The position numbers and the translations under genes are program-made. Positions 25,940 to 35,294 of a DNA stretch of 64,000 nt are shown here, piece by piece. This stretch comes from Acinetobacter bouvetii DSM 14964 = CIP 107468. Lineage in GTDB: Bacteria > Pseudomonadota > Gammaproteobacteria > Pseudomonadales > Moraxellaceae. The notes under the pieces are model-generated. The model saw nothing but the letters and a program-made list of their open reading frames with translations, was not told the DNA's origin and ran no database searches. The stretch spans positions 362,176-426,175 of the forward strand of contig NZ_KB849727.1 of NCBI RefSeq assembly GCF_000368865.1, in the 5' to 3' direction. Position 1 is the stretch's first letter. Each line of letters opens with the position of its first letter.

Positions 25940-27127
25940 TTAAGCGCGTTCAAGCAATACCGCTACCGCCGGTAACGTTTTGCCTTCTACAAACTCAAGG
26001 AACGCGCCGCCACCAGTCGAAATGTAGCCAATTTTGTCTGCAACGCCATATTTATCAATTGCCGCTAAAGTATCACCGCCGCCGGCAATAGAGAATCCAT
26101 TTGATTCAGCAATCGCTAAAGACAATGCTTTCGTGCCTTCACCAAATTGATCAACTTCAAAAACGCCGACTGGGCCATTCCAAAGAATGGTTTTAGATGT
26201 TTTTAGAATCTCTGCAAATGCTTTTGCAGTTTCTGGGCCAACATCCAAAATCATGTCATTGTCTGCAACATCTTCTACTTTCTTAACGACAGCTTTCGCT
26301 GCAGCCAAAGAACCTAAGAAATCGTCAAAGTTGATTTCAGAGGCATCCGCAACCACAACGTCTGTTGGCAGCGGAATAGAAACTTTTGCAGCAATGGCTT
26401 TTGCTGTATCAATTAAATCATGTTCGCACAATGATTTACCGACATTGAAACCTGCAGCCGCAAGGAATGTGTTGGCAATGCCTCCGCCTACAATAATTTG
26501 ATCGCAAATGTCTGAAAGAGATGTCAAGACGTCCAATTTTGTCGAAACTTTAGAACCAGCAACAATGGCAGCCATTGGCTTTTCAGGTGTTTTCAGCGCA
26601 CGGCCGAGTGCATCTAATTCAGCAGCCAGCAATGGACCTGCAGCCGCAACTTTCGCTAAACGCGCCACGCCTTCAGTCGATGCTTCTGCACGGTGTGCAG
26701 TACCAAAGGCATCCATCACAAATACATCGCAAAGCGCTGCATATTTTGCAGCCAGCTCTGGGTTGTTTTTCTTTTCGCCCGTATTGAAACGGCAGTTTTC
26801 AAGCAGGACCACTTGACCTGGCTGAACGTCAACGCCATCTAAGTAGTCAGTGACTAATTTCACTTCTTGACCCAATGCTTCTGTTAAATAAGCAGCCACT
26901 GGCGCCAAAGACTGTTCAGCTTTTGGTTCACCTTCAACAGGACGGCCTAGGTGAGAATAAACCATTACAGCTGCGCCTTTTTCCAAAGCAGCTTTAATTG
27001 TGGGCAATGCAGCGCGAAGGCGCGCATCGCTGGTAATCACACCGTTTTTAACAGGAACGTTTAAATCTTCACGGATTAGTACACGCTTGCCTGCTAAATC
27101 AAGGTCAGTCATACGCTGAAAGTTCAT
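25940..27127 (-). CDS. pgk: Phosphoglycerate kinase
   Basis: Reversible phosphate transfer between 1,3-bisphosphoglycerate and ADP. 395 residues (E. coli 387). Two-domain kinase: the N-domain begins with [16 protein letters not shown] and includes [15 protein letters not shown] and the substrate-binding DAFGTAHR; the C-domain carries [26 protein letters not shown] and the nucleotide-binding [12 protein letters not shown]. The protein is complete. It is divergent from the DUF2237 gene, with the promoters in 27128-27266. Confidence 0.96.
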   Translation of the reverse strand: MNFQRMTDLDLAGKRVLIREDLNVPVKNGVITSDARLRAALPTIKAALEKGAAVMVYSHLGRPVEGEPKAEQSLAPVAAYLTEALGQEVKLVTDYLDGVDVQPGQVVLLENCRFNTGEKKNNPELAAKYAALCDVFVMDAFGTAHRAEASTEGVARLAKVAAAGPLLAAELDALGRALKTPEKPMAAIVAGSKVSTKLDVLTSLSDICDQIIVGGGIANTFLAAAGFNVGKSLCEHDLIDTAKAIAAKVSIPLPTDVVVADASEINFDDFLGSLAAAKAVVKKVEDVADNDMILDVGPETAKAFAEILKTSKTILWNGPVGVFEVDQFGEGTKALSLAIAESNGFSIAGGGDTLAAIDKYGVADKIGYISTGGGAFLEFVEGKTLPAVAVLLERA

Positions 27128-27266
27128 GTATAGCTCTCTTTATTGATATCAAAACGCGGAGATTTTAAATGATTATGCAGAAAAAGGTTAGCTTCTTTTG
27201 CAGAAAAGGCATCGAAAGCCAAACTTTTGCTATCATAGTCAAAAGCCCCTTTAAGATTCAGAGCTT

Positions 27267-27650
27267 ATGTCAATTCATCCAGATCCAAATATTAACCGTT
27301 TAAACGTCTTAGGCGAGCCTTTAGCCAGCTGCTGCTATGACCCGATTACCGGATATTTCCGCAACGGTTTTTGCCATACAGCTGTGACTGATTTGGGACA
27401 GCACACCATGTGCGCTGAAATGACTTCTGAATTTTTAAGCTTTTCTCAAAAAGCAGGCAATGATTTAACCACACCGCTGCCTGAAGTCGGTTTTCCTGGC
27501 CTGCAGCCAGGCGATTTTTGGTGCATCTGTGTGACCCGTTGGGTGGAAGCATACCAAGCAGGCATTGCTCCGCCTATTAAAATACAAGCATGTCATCAAG
27601 CTGTACTTTCTTATGTACCGCTTAATGTCCTAATGGAATATGCAGTGTAA
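27267..27650 (+). CDS. DUF2237 family protein
   Basis: 127-residue soluble protein with the full DUF2237 pattern: RLNVLGEPLASCCYDPITGY, FRNGFCHTAVTDLGQHTMCA, KAGNDLTTPLPEVGFPGL and GDFWCICVTRWVEAYQAG. Several cysteines and histidines are conserved in the family, suggesting metal or redox chemistry, but no biochemical role is known to me. Its stop codon overlaps the ATG of the following maf gene by one base (TAATG), so the two are translationally coupled. Confidence 0.9.
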   Translation: MSIHPDPNINRLNVLGEPLASCCYDPITGYFRNGFCHTAVTDLGQHTMCAEMTSEFLSFSQKAGNDLTTPLPEVGFPGLQPGDFWCICVTRWVEAYQAGIAPPIKIQACHQAVLSYVPLNVLMEYAV

Positions 27651-28243
27651 TGAATACTCACAAGATCATTTTGGCGTCCAGCAGCCAAACCCGTAAAGAT
27701 TTGATGGATCGTTTACGGATTGATTACCTGTCTATAGTGCCTGATATTGATGAATCGCCGCGCGGTGAAAGCCATGCCGATGATTTGGCCATGCGCTTGG
27801 CTTTAGAAAAAGCAAAATGCATTGCTGAACAGCATCCTGATGCGATTGTGATCGGTTCAGATCAGGTGGCTTGGCGTGAAGGCGCGCCAGATATCTTCAT
27901 CGGCAAGCCGCTCAGTGCTGAGAAAGCGGTCAAGCAGCTGCAAGCCAATTCAGACAAGATTGTGTATTTCAGTACGGCGCTCAGCGTTCAGCGCTTAGCG
28001 TCTGGGTTTGAACAGACACTGGTCGAGCATTACAAAGTAAAGTTCCGCAAACTCAGCCTGCCGGAAATTGAACGCTATGTTGAAATAGAACAGCCTTTAC
28101 ATTGCGCGGGCAGCTTTAAATGTGAAAGTTTGGGCATCAGCCTATTTGAAGAAATGATCGGCCATGACCAAACGACCCTGATGGGCATGCCGATGATTCA
28201 GTTATGCAGCATTCTGCGCCAGCTGAATGTTTTAGTCCCTTAA
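27650..28243 (+). CDS. Maf-family nucleotide pyrophosphatase (YceF-like)
   Basis: House-cleaning nucleotide diphosphatase, 197 residues. Motifs: IILASSSQTRKDLMDRL at the N-terminus, the catalytic region IVIGSDQVAW, the KPLSAEKAVKQLQ segment and the C-terminal CAGSFKCESLGISLFEEM. E. coli YceF prefers 7-methyl-GTP, and the CAGSFKCE form fits the YceF rather than the YhdE branch (inference from memory). Start overlaps the stop of the DUF2237 gene. Confidence 0.9.
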   Translation: MNTHKIILASSSQTRKDLMDRLRIDYLSIVPDIDESPRGESHADDLAMRLALEKAKCIAEQHPDAIVIGSDQVAWREGAPDIFIGKPLSAEKAVKQLQANSDKIVYFSTALSVQRLASGFEQTLVEHYKVKFRKLSLPEIERYVEIEQPLHCAGSFKCESLGISLFEEMIGHDQTTLMGMPMIQLCSILRQLNVLVP

Positions 28244-28582
28244 GGTCTTGCATTCCCCGCGTGATATTCAATCAGTCAGCGAACAGTATGTTATAGCTAT
28301 TCGCTGACTTTCCTCGAAAGATGCATTCCTTAGCAATAAATTACCAGCAGGCAATATGCTTAATCCTCTTTTTAGAATATCTAACGAGTGGATGCTGACA
28401 TGTGCAGTTCAAAAAAAGCGTAAAAGTAAAATTCAATCATTCAATAAGCAGCCTTCATGCAATACTGACTGATTTGCAAATACCCCGCCGCGTATTTAAA
28501 TAATGATATAACTGCTTGCGCCGCTCCCTTTGATCATAAGACAATAAGCCAATCTTGATTTAAGTTTGCTTAGGCTATTTTC
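28244..28582. other. 339-base gap between maf and roxA
   Basis: It holds a ten-base hairpin (28274-28309). A 38-codon frame at 28356-28472 with AGCAGG before its ATG is possible but has no recognisable content. The roxA promoter should be in the last 100 bases. Confidence 0.5.
28274..28310 (+). terminator. Hairpin, probable terminator of the DUF2237-maf unit
   Basis: AGTCAGCGAA / TTCGCTGACT with a 16-base loop, followed by only TTTCC; the weak U-run lowers confidence. Confidence 0.5.
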
Positions 28583-29752
28583 ATGTCTCAACCATTAGAC
28601 GTTCTCGGCGGCATTAGCGCCGAGCAATTCCTTGCCGAATATTGGCAAAAAAAACCGCTCCTGGTCCGCAATGCACTTCCTGAAATTGCAGGCATGCTAG
28701 AACCCAATGACGTTATGGAATTGGCGCTGGATGAAAATATCACCGCCCGCCTGATCAAACAGAAAGACCGTGATCCAAACCAGTGGTCCGTCAAAACTTC
28801 ACCGCTGCTGAAAGCAGATTTTCAAAAAATGCCAAAACTCTGGACGCTGCTGATTCAAGCGGTTGACCACTACTCTTTTGACTTGGCTGAGCTATGGAAG
28901 AAGTTTCCTTTCATCCCGCAATGGCGCCGCGATGACATTATGGTGTCTTATGCACCTCAAGGCGGCTCTGTAGGAAAACATTTTGATTTTTATGATGTGT
29001 TCCTTGTGCAAGGGCACGGCCACCGCCGCTGGCAGCTGGGTCAAATGTGTGATGCAGATACAGATTTTATTGCGGGCCAGCCCTTAAAATTGCTGCCTGA
29101 AATGGAGGTGCATTTTGATGAAGTGCTGGCACCTGGCGATTTACTGTATGTACCGCCCGGCTTATCTCATTACGGCGTTGCGGAAGATGACTGCCTCACC
29201 TTTTCTTTCGGTTTCCGCATGCCGAATGTTCCAGATATGATGGATCGCATCTGCGACAAATTCTCTGAAAATGATCTATTGAAAAATCCGCTTCTTGATA
29301 TTGTCCGCAGCCAGCAAAGTTCAATGGGCCAAATGACGCAAAATGAGCTGGAATACTTAAAAGCAAAAATCTTCGAACAGCTGCAAAATTCTACAGTGAT
29401 TGAAGATGCTATTGTCAGCTTAATGTCTGAACCCAAGTATCCTGAGAATATTCCAGAAGCTGAAGCCATTGGCACAGGAGATCTGGAAGAAGCCTTGGAA
29501 CAGGGCTATCTGTTAATGCTTGAGCCTGCTTCACGCTTACTCTATACCGATCAGGACGGTGAGCTGCTGTTTTGGGCAAATGGTGAAAGCATCTGCATCT
29601 CAGAACAGTTTGCGCCGCATCTAAAAAAATTGGCCGACGGTCAGGCGATTGCCCTGAATGAAACTTTATTTGATCAAGATATTTTAGAAGATATTGCACA
29701 GCTGATGAATGAATCAGTACTCATGCTGCTGCCGGCAGATTCTGAAGAGTAA
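28583..29752 (+). CDS. roxA: Ribosomal protein uL16 3-hydroxylase RoxA (YcfD-like)
   Basis: JmjC-type 2-oxoglutarate/Fe(II) oxygenase that hydroxylates an arginine of ribosomal protein L16. 389 residues (E. coli YcfD 373). The iron-binding HxD is in GKHFDFYDVFLVQ and the distal histidine in PPGLSHYGV; the fold begins with FLAEYWQKKPLLVRNALP, typical of the family. The C-terminal winged-helix dimer region follows (SICISEQFAPHLKKLADG). The substrate is inferred from overall similarity to YcfD. Monocistronic, ended by the terminator at 29764. Confidence 0.9.
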   Translation: MSQPLDVLGGISAEQFLAEYWQKKPLLVRNALPEIAGMLEPNDVMELALDENITARLIKQKDRDPNQWSVKTSPLLKADFQKMPKLWTLLIQAVDHYSFDLAELWKKFPFIPQWRRDDIMVSYAPQGGSVGKHFDFYDVFLVQGHGHRRWQLGQMCDADTDFIAGQPLKLLPEMEVHFDEVLAPGDLLYVPPGLSHYGVAEDDCLTFSFGFRMPNVPDMMDRICDKFSENDLLKNPLLDIVRSQQSSMGQMTQNELEYLKAKIFEQLQNSTVIEDAIVSLMSEPKYPENIPEAEAIGTGDLEEALEQGYLLMLEPASRLLYTDQDGELLFWANGESICISEQFAPHLKKLADGQAIALNETLFDQDILEDIAQLMNESVLMLLPADSEE

Positions 29753-29763
29753 TATTTCATGCG

Positions 29764-29797
29764 GAAAAAAGAGGACATTCTGTCCTCTTTTTTTTAT
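29764..29797 (+). terminator. Intrinsic terminator of roxA
   Basis: AAAAAAGAGGACA, TTC loop, TGTCCTCTTTTTTTT. Confidence 0.9.
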
Positions 29798-29829
29798 TAA
29801 AAAAACACCACTATTCGGCTCTTTTGCGC

Positions 29830-31710
29830 TTATTGCAATGTAATGATGGCATGTATCTGAGTGAACCCCTTACCTGAATGAATGCTTAATTGCCCGCCCA
29901 TTCTTTCAATCCGGCTCTGCATACTGCGCATGCCAATACTCATGCCATTTTGTTTCACACAATCCACATCAAAACCAACGCCATTATCCTGAATAATCAA
30001 CTCCAGCTGCCTTGGACTCGTATAATACATGCTGACTTTAACCTGAATCGCCTGACTGTGTTTAATAACATTGGTCAAACTCTCTTCTAATACGCGGATT
30101 AAATTCAAGCATTGCAAGGCCGAAGGCTCTGCTTCCCACTGCTCTGCAAAACGCCACTCCGCATGAATATCCATTTCATCCATCAGCTGGCTGAAACGGT
30201 GGCGTACAGGAGCGGCCCAGAGCACAGGCGTTTCAGGAATCTTGCCATCCAATGCAGAACCGCTGTCGATAATTTGACGTAAATCATCACGCATGAGTTT
30301 CAGCATGGATAAGAATTGCTGATTGGGAATTTTCTGCTCACATTGATCGACTAAAATCATAGAGCGCACAATAGATGAACCCAATCCATCATGCAGGTCA
30401 TGCGACAGTTTCATCCGCTCTTGTAACCGTGCATTAAAGACTTCCAAACGGTGCTGATCATTTAAACTGCTGCTTAAATCCAAACTGACCTGCTGTATTT
30501 TTGTAGACAGCTCTACATTAAACTGTTCAATCTTTTTAATGTTGCGGTCTAAGCGTGAACCAAGAATAATGACGATAAACAGCGTAAATAGCGGCGAAGT
30601 ATATGGCGATAAAGGCATAAGGTCATAGCCGGGACCTAAAAAGGCAATTCTTAAATCATAGATGGAAATCAAGACAATGGCTGTCATGCAGATCGCCAGC
30701 AGAATATAATCTGAGCGCCTTACACGCCATGCGACCCAACACAAATAAAGATAAGTCGCAAAATAAATACAGCAATACACTAAGAATATAAAATTAAACA
30801 GCATTTTCATTTGAGCCAATGAAACTGTCCAAATACTGAGAATAAATACTGCAGTGATTATCAGAAAGAACCGTTCAATTTTGGGTTTTTTTACCTGTAT
30901 AAATCTCAGCAAATATGTACAAAAACACAAAATATATAATAAAAAAACAATCAAATTAATGCGTGATGAAACGATAGAACTTGAAAACACATAAGTTTCT
31001 GTAGCTAAAATATTGGATATAAAGTAGATCCATAACAATGAGCTGAGTGCAAACCAGCCAAAACTAGTTTCTGAACGGCGGTACAGCCAGATCACAAAGC
31101 AAAACGTGCCGAGCGTAGCAGACAAAATTAAATTAATTTGAAAAAGTGTCCGCGTATTCCATATTCTTCGTTCATTCAAGGTATTGGCATTAATGGCATT
31201 ATCAAAACTGATTTTGCCAATCCCCGCGCTCATTGCCGAGTAGCCTGTTACATATATCAGTATCTCATTGTCATTTTTCTTTAGGCCTGAAACTGGCATG
31301 ATCCAAAATCTAGGCATGTTCCAGCTTCTAGACAAGGGCTCTTGCAGATTCTTATCCCGCCAAAGCAAATCACCATTTAAAAAAAGCGCACCCGCGGAAT
31401 TAATATAACTAATGGAAAACGCAATAGGATCTGTCAGACGCGAATTGTTTTGGCAATTCCAATCCCAGATCAGCTTATACCATGCGCCTCCGGAGTACCC
31501 CGGCCACGTTCCATCCCAGTGGTCAGGCAGCTTTCTCACCGGTTCCCAGCCCTGCTGAGGCAACTCTAAATCTGATGATGTTTTTACTTTACTGATGCTG
31601 TTCAGCTGAACTTGGCATTGACTGTTAATTTCGTAGGAAACAGATGCGCGGCATATCGTACTGATCAGGCAGCACAAACATATACAGCATATATATTTCC
31701 ATAAACCCAT
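29830..31710 (-). CDS. Sensor histidine kinase with periplasmic domain and 7TM region (HisKA_3 type)
   Basis: 626 residues. Signal peptide (about 1-22), then a periplasmic beta-rich domain of about 165 residues (GTWPGYSGGAWYKLIWDWN, AGALFLNGDLLWRDKNLQEP) like the ligand-binding domains of 7TMR-DISM proteins, then about seven membrane helices (residues 195-405), a coiled-coil (IKKIEQFNVELSTKIQQVSL), a HisKA_3 dimerisation helix with the phospho-acceptor in LSHDLHDGLGSS (His440) and a HATPase_c domain (LEESLTNVIKHSQ, IIQDNGVGFD, MRSMQSRIERMGGQLSIHSG). It follows the response regulator directly: the regulator's TAA is next to this ATG. The signal is unknown; the periplasmic fold suggests a carbohydrate-like ligand. 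Confidence 0.88.
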   Translation of the reverse strand: MGLWKYICCICLCCLISTICRASVSYEINSQCQVQLNSISKVKTSSDLELPQQGWEPVRKLPDHWDGTWPGYSGGAWYKLIWDWNCQNNSRLTDPIAFSISYINSAGALFLNGDLLWRDKNLQEPLSRSWNMPRFWIMPVSGLKKNDNEILIYVTGYSAMSAGIGKISFDNAINANTLNERRIWNTRTLFQINLILSATLGTFCFVIWLYRRSETSFGWFALSSLLWIYFISNILATETYVFSSSIVSSRINLIVFLLYILCFCTYLLRFIQVKKPKIERFFLIITAVFILSIWTVSLAQMKMLFNFIFLVYCCIYFATYLYLCWVAWRVRRSDYILLAICMTAIVLISIYDLRIAFLGPGYDLMPLSPYTSPLFTLFIVIILGSRLDRNIKKIEQFNVELSTKIQQVSLDLSSSLNDQHRLEVFNARLQERMKLSHDLHDGLGSSIVRSMILVDQCEQKIPNQQFLSMLKLMRDDLRQIIDSGSALDGKIPETPVLWAAPVRHRFSQLMDEMDIHAEWRFAEQWEAEPSALQCLNLIRVLEESLTNVIKHSQAIQVKVSMYYTSPRQLELIIQDNGVGFDVDCVKQNGMSIGMRSMQSRIERMGGQLSIHSGKGFTQIHAIITLQ

Positions 31711-32400
31711 TTATAAAATCCCTAAAGAACGTGCAGCGCTGACTGCCTTCGTTCGCTTGGTCACCGACAGTTTTCGGTAAATATGCTTAATATGGCTTTC
31801 TACTGTATAGCGCGAGACAAATAGTTTCTCCGCAATTTCACGGTTACTCAAGCCCTGCGCCACTAAACCCAAAATTTCTTTTTCACGAATCGTCAGCAAG
31901 CCTTGATCTGCGTCATTGCTGCTGGTTTCCGCTTCAGTCTGCGGCTCTGCCTCCAAGACAGCAATTTGCTTAAGAATTTCACGCGCAATAAAAGGATCAA
32001 TTGGCGCACCGCCGCGCAGAATACTGCGGATCGACAGCAGAACTTCAGCATCATCACGCTCTTTCAGCACATAGCCTGTCGCGCCAGCTTTAATCGCACT
32101 AAACAGGCTTTCCTGCGTACTCCATGCAGAAATCACCAGAATCAGCGCGTTGCTTTCAGAGGCTCGAATTTTTTCAATAATTTCCGTACCATGCCCATCA
32201 GGCAACCCCAAGTCAATCAAAGCCAGCGAAATAGGCTGCTGCTGCAAAATATCAAACGCCTCTTTTACATTTTTTGCAAACAGCAGCACGTCATTGGCAT
32301 AGCCCAAATCAAGCAAAATTTTACGAAGCCGCAATTGGATAATTTCTTCATCTTCAACGACCAGAACTGGTACCGGTAAAACCACTTCCATAGCCATCAC
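31711..32400 (-). CDS. NarL/LuxR-family response regulator
   Basis: 229 residues. Receiver domain with the acidic pocket VVEDEE and phospho-acceptor in LALIDLGLPDG (Asp63), switch region LVISAWSTQ and KAGATGYVLKERDD; then a linker rich in Glu, Ser and Ala, and a LuxR-type helix-turn-helix (LTIREKEILGLVAQGLSNRE, then FVSRYTVESHIKHIYRKLSV). It is the first gene of the two-gene operon with the 7TM kinase, its evident partner. Targets cannot be predicted. The ATG at 32400 is followed by a second ATG two codons later. Confidence 0.93.
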   Translation of the reverse strand: MMAMEVVLPVPVLVVEDEEIIQLRLRKILLDLGYANDVLLFAKNVKEAFDILQQQPISLALIDLGLPDGHGTEIIEKIRASESNALILVISAWSTQESLFSAIKAGATGYVLKERDDAEVLLSIRSILRGGAPIDPFIAREILKQIAVLEAEPQTEAETSSNDADQGLLTIREKEILGLVAQGLSNREIAEKLFVSRYTVESHIKHIYRKLSVTKRTKAVSAARSLGIL

Positions 32401-32568
32401 TCCTATTGCTCAAAACTATTTTCCAATTCTAAACAATTCGAAAACTGCACAACATCCCTATAATTAAGTATATTCCTGTTTATTCAGAAATTATTTTTAG
32501 CCTTTAACATTTTGATGATTCTGGCATGGCCTTTGGCTTTCATGACGCTAGCCATTGAATTTAAGCAG

Positions 32569-33354
32569 TTAAACCATATTGCTGTATTGCTGTTTTAAAT
32601 ATTTTACAATTTCGGCCGATTCAAATAATTTAACACCGGTATTGGGATCAACCAAATACGGCACTTGAATATTATCTCCCATAACCTTCAGCACCTGCTC
32701 ACGCTTACCGCCCGGCAGTGGCGTATATTTGCCAGGTTTTAGGCGCAGAACAGCGGGACCTTGATCTTGCCAGCGCTCTTTTGCAGCATTGTGAAACGTA
32801 TAAGGCAGCTCCAATTCAGTTAGTTCCGCGCGGACAATTCGTGTAAATGGGCTGGCCTCAAATCCCCACAGCTCTAAAAGCTGCTGTGGCGCTTCACGCT
32901 GTAAAATAGCCTGATTCACCCATACGCCGCGGGCACCATTTATAATCGTCCCAGCCAGCGCTGCGACAGGAATTTTTGGATAATGCGAATATTTCTTAGG
33001 TGTCTGTCCCGAATGCCCATAATGCTTAAATAAATGATGAATAATCTGCTGTGACTCATACAGCTGATCACCTGTATTGTCATCCACCAAAAAAGGAAAT
33101 TGGGTTTTGCCGCCCAATTTCTTCATTTCATTTCGATAGCGCTGACCGCCTTTCGGGCAAGGATATACTTCATAATCTATATTTAAGGTTGTCAGCACTT
33201 CCCTGACCCGGCGGCAAAAAGGAGAACCTTCAAATTCATATAGTTTTAATATTTTGTCCGGCTGAATAGGATGCGGTGTGCCGCTTGTGCCGCGGCCGCC
33301 TGCGGCAAGGCTTGAAAGCAGAGACTGCGCCACTTTTATTTGATGTTTGAGCAT
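32569..33354 (-). CDS. Protein with two tandem GST-N (thioredoxin-fold) domains
   Basis: 261 residues. Two copies of the GST N-terminal thioredoxin fold: the first around residues 35-115 (KLYEFEGSPFCRRVREVLTT, with a CxxR-like cysteine; FPFLVDDNTGDQLYESQQII) and the second around 160-255 (LWGFEASPFTRIVRAELTEL; VPYLVDPNTGVKLFESAEIV). The second copy lacks the cysteine. There is no normal GST C-terminal helical domain. Such double-domain proteins are known in bacteria and plastids; the role is probably thiol/redox but unproven. An N-terminal stretch of 30 residues (AAGGRGTSGTPHP) is low complexity. Confidence 0.85.
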   Translation of the reverse strand: MLKHQIKVAQSLLSSLAAGGRGTSGTPHPIQPDKILKLYEFEGSPFCRRVREVLTTLNIDYEVYPCPKGGQRYRNEMKKLGGKTQFPFLVDDNTGDQLYESQQIIHHLFKHYGHSGQTPKKYSHYPKIPVAALAGTIINGARGVWVNQAILQREAPQQLLELWGFEASPFTRIVRAELTELELPYTFHNAAKERWQDQGPAVLRLKPGKYTPLPGGKREQVLKVMGDNIQVPYLVDPNTGVKLFESAEIVKYLKQQYSNMV

Positions 33355-33474
33355 ATTTATTTTCCATCGTGCATAGCTGTTTTATTTTTTTGCTTGTCTA
33401 AAATAACACATAAATGGCTTCACACATTCACAGCCTATCCAGAAAAGTGAAAGATAACATAAACCTAGAACATT

Positions 33475-33504
33475 GTGCATCAGCCGATCTTTCGGCTGAT
33501 GCAC
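33475..33504. terminator. Strong hairpin downstream of rraA
   Basis: GTGCATCAGCCGA / TCGGCTGATGCAC, perfect 13-base arms and a four-base loop. A short TTTT follows only on the plus strand, so whether it ends the minus-strand rraA transcript is uncertain. Confidence 0.5.
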
Positions 33505-33582
33505 TTTTGACAGAACTTAGGCGCAGCATCATCTAAGCCGCCTTGAATACCCCGGAATGACCTGATGACTGCGCAAAAAAGC

Positions 33583-34110
33583 TTAAAGCGCAACCAGCGG
33601 TTCTTTTGCAATGACAATGCCATTATTGTCTGCATATACATAGTCGCCAGATTGAATGCTGACACCGCCAAATTCGAGCTGGATATCGGTTTCCCCAGCG
33701 CCTTTGCGGTTGCTCTTTTTCGGAGTAGAGGCCAAAGCGTGCACACCTAGATCCAAGGCTGCTATTGCATCGACATCACGGACACAGCCATAAATAATCA
33801 CGCCATTCCAATGATTTTTTACTGCGGATTCAGCAATTAAATCCCCCATCAATGCACAGCGCATCGATGCGCCGCCATCCACAACCAAAACTTTGCCTGC
33901 GCCTTCAGTCGCCAATAGTTCTTTTACACGTGAATTATCTTCAAAACATTTGACTGTCACTGCCTGGCCGCCAAAGCTTTTGCGCGCGCCATAGCTTTTA
34001 AAAAACTTCCCGTCCATCGACGGCGTAACCACCTGAATGTCTTTTTCAGGATGATCATCCAGCAAATCACAAGTTACAAAAGGCACTGTAGACACGGTTT
34101 TATCCCTCAT
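33583..34110 (-). CDS. rraA: RraA-family protein (regulator of RNase E activity)
   Basis: 175 residues, trimeric RraA/MenG fold. Motifs: VPFVTCDLLDDH, FGGQAVTVKCFEDNS, VLVVDGGASMRCALMGD and GVIIYGCVRDVDAI, ending GVSIQSGDYVYADNNGIVI. RraA binds RNase E and lowers its activity; some family members are instead oxaloacetate/HMG aldolases with the same fold, which the sequence alone does not exclude. The start overlaps the stop of the upstream NAD(P)-binding gene by four bases (ATGA), so the two are translated together. Confidence 0.88.
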   Translation of the reverse strand: MRDKTVSTVPFVTCDLLDDHPEKDIQVVTPSMDGKFFKSYGARKSFGGQAVTVKCFEDNSRVKELLATEGAGKVLVVDGGASMRCALMGDLIAESAVKNHWNGVIIYGCVRDVDAIAALDLGVHALASTPKKSNRKGAGETDIQLEFGGVSIQSGDYVYADNNGIVIAKEPLVAL

Positions 34111-34772
34111 TTGGTTTTTTGTATGCGTAAATTATCATAAATCTGAAATTTTTCAGTTTGAGTTTGTCCAGCCTCGACCATAGTATGAGCCACCTGTGAT
34201 GCTGTTACTGGCTTGTATTTAAAAGTATCCGGCACTAAATGCGAAAAACGCTGATAAAGCTTTTGCGCTGCATCTTCCAGCTTGCGCTGCTCTTGCCGCT
34301 GGCCCAGCAGCAAAGAAGGCCGAATGATGGAGGTACAAGGCAAATCCAAGCTTTTCACATAGTATTCCAGTTCGCCTTTAACCCGATTATAAAAAAAAGG
34401 GGATTTAGAATCTGCGCCTAATGCGCTGAGCAAAAGATAATGCGTATTCATATTTTCCAGCAGCTCAGCAAAATGCGCGTTAATCACAAAATCGGTATTG
34501 TAAAAATTCTCTTTTGAACCCGCCTGCTTCATTGTTGTGCCCAGACAGCTGAAAGCGTGAGTATATCCGCTGACATCCTGCTCATTCAGCATCAAGAAAT
34601 CCGCCAGCTCAAATTGCTGCACTTTTTCCAAATGGTTAAATTCTTCGTCGCGCTTGCGGACTACCGCCGTAATATTTACACAATCTACATTTTGACTCAG
34701 CTGCCGAACCAGCTCCCGCCCAATTAAACCAGTCGCCCCGATCACAATCGCATTCTCAATAAATTTAATCAT
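34107..34772 (-). CDS. NAD(P)-binding oxidoreductase (atypical SDR, HTATIP2-like)
   Basis: 221 residues with an N-terminal Rossmann motif AIVIGATGLIGRELVRQL and the atypical-SDR features SCLGTTMKQAGSKENFYNTD, YLLLSALGADSKSPFFYNRVK and TSIIRPSLLLGQRQE. This is the group of NAD(P)H-binding proteins related to TIP30 and E. coli YraR; the substrate is unknown. It is the first gene of a two-gene unit with rraA. There is no signal peptide. Complete. Confidence 0.85.
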   Translation of the reverse strand: MIKFIENAIVIGATGLIGRELVRQLSQNVDCVNITAVVRKRDEEFNHLEKVQQFELADFLMLNEQDVSGYTHAFSCLGTTMKQAGSKENFYNTDFVINAHFAELLENMNTHYLLLSALGADSKSPFFYNRVKGELEYYVKSLDLPCTSIIRPSLLLGQRQEQRKLEDAAQKLYQRFSHLVPDTFKYKPVTASQVAHTMVEAGQTQTEKFQIYDNLRIQKTK

Positions 34773-34861
34773 TTTTTGAACAATCTCCCTTCGATATCAT
34801 TAATCTAACGTTTTCTTAGGAATTTTTCTTCAACTAAAATGTTGTCAAAGCATGTCAAGAC

Positions 34862-34890
34862 TTGACTTAACTGCATAATCTAATCAAAAT
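34862..34890 (+). promoter_or_regulatory. Weak candidate promoter of rpsT
   Basis: TTGACT, 17-base spacer, CAAAAT. The -35 is good and the -10 poor (four of six). It leaves a leader of roughly 90 bases. Confidence 0.3.
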
Positions 34891-34986
34891 ATGGCACTTG
34901 TTTACGGGCTGGTGATAGTTCTTCTGATGTTGGTTTTCAGTTGAGTTTCAGCCCGCCCAGACCAATCTATTTCAAGGAGTGCACGA

Positions 34987-35253
34987 GTGGCAAACTCTGC
35001 TCAAGCTAAAAAACGTGCCCGTCAAAACGTTAAAGCACGCAAACACAACGCTAGCTTACGTTCTATGGTTCGTACTTATCTTAAACGTACAGTAGCGGCT
35101 ATTGCTGCTGGCGATTATGCTGCTGCTTCAGAAGCATACAAAACTGCGGTACCTGTAATTGACCGTATGGCTGATAAAGGCATCATCCATAAAAACAAAG
35201 CTGCTCGTCATAAGAGCCGTTTAAATGCACAAGTTAAAGCTTTAGCTAACTAA
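34987..35253 (+). CDS. rpsT: 30S ribosomal protein S20
   Basis: Small basic protein binding 16S rRNA; 88 residues (E. coli 87). Starts [20 protein letters not shown] after the initiator, typical of S20, and ends [19 protein letters not shown]. The initiator is GTG at 34987, with AGGAG eight bases upstream. E. coli rpsT also uses a non-AUG start, which takes part in its autogenous control; the same could apply here. Strong terminator directly after the gene. Confidence 0.97.
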   Translation: MANSAQAKKRARQNVKARKHNASLRSMVRTYLKRTVAAIAAGDYAAASEAYKTAVPVIDRMADKGIIHKNKAARHKSRLNAQVKALAN

Positions 35254-35267
35254 TTTGTTGCAAAATA

Positions 35268-35294
35268 AAAAAAGCCCTTTTTAGGGCTTTTTTT
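35268..35294. terminator. Terminator of rpsT
   Basis: AAAAAAGCCCT, TTTT loop, AGGGCTTTTTTT. It is A-rich/T-rich on both sides, so it also fits the minus-strand methyltransferase remnant. Confidence 0.9.

Noticed and set aside
28356..28472. 38-codon frame with AGCAGG before the ATG
   Set aside because: Short, no recognisable composition or domain; kept only as a remark in the gap entry.
31903..32379. 158-codon open frame antisense to the response regulator
   Set aside because: The minus-strand receiver and HTH motifs are clear; the plus-strand frame has no domain and is a shadow.
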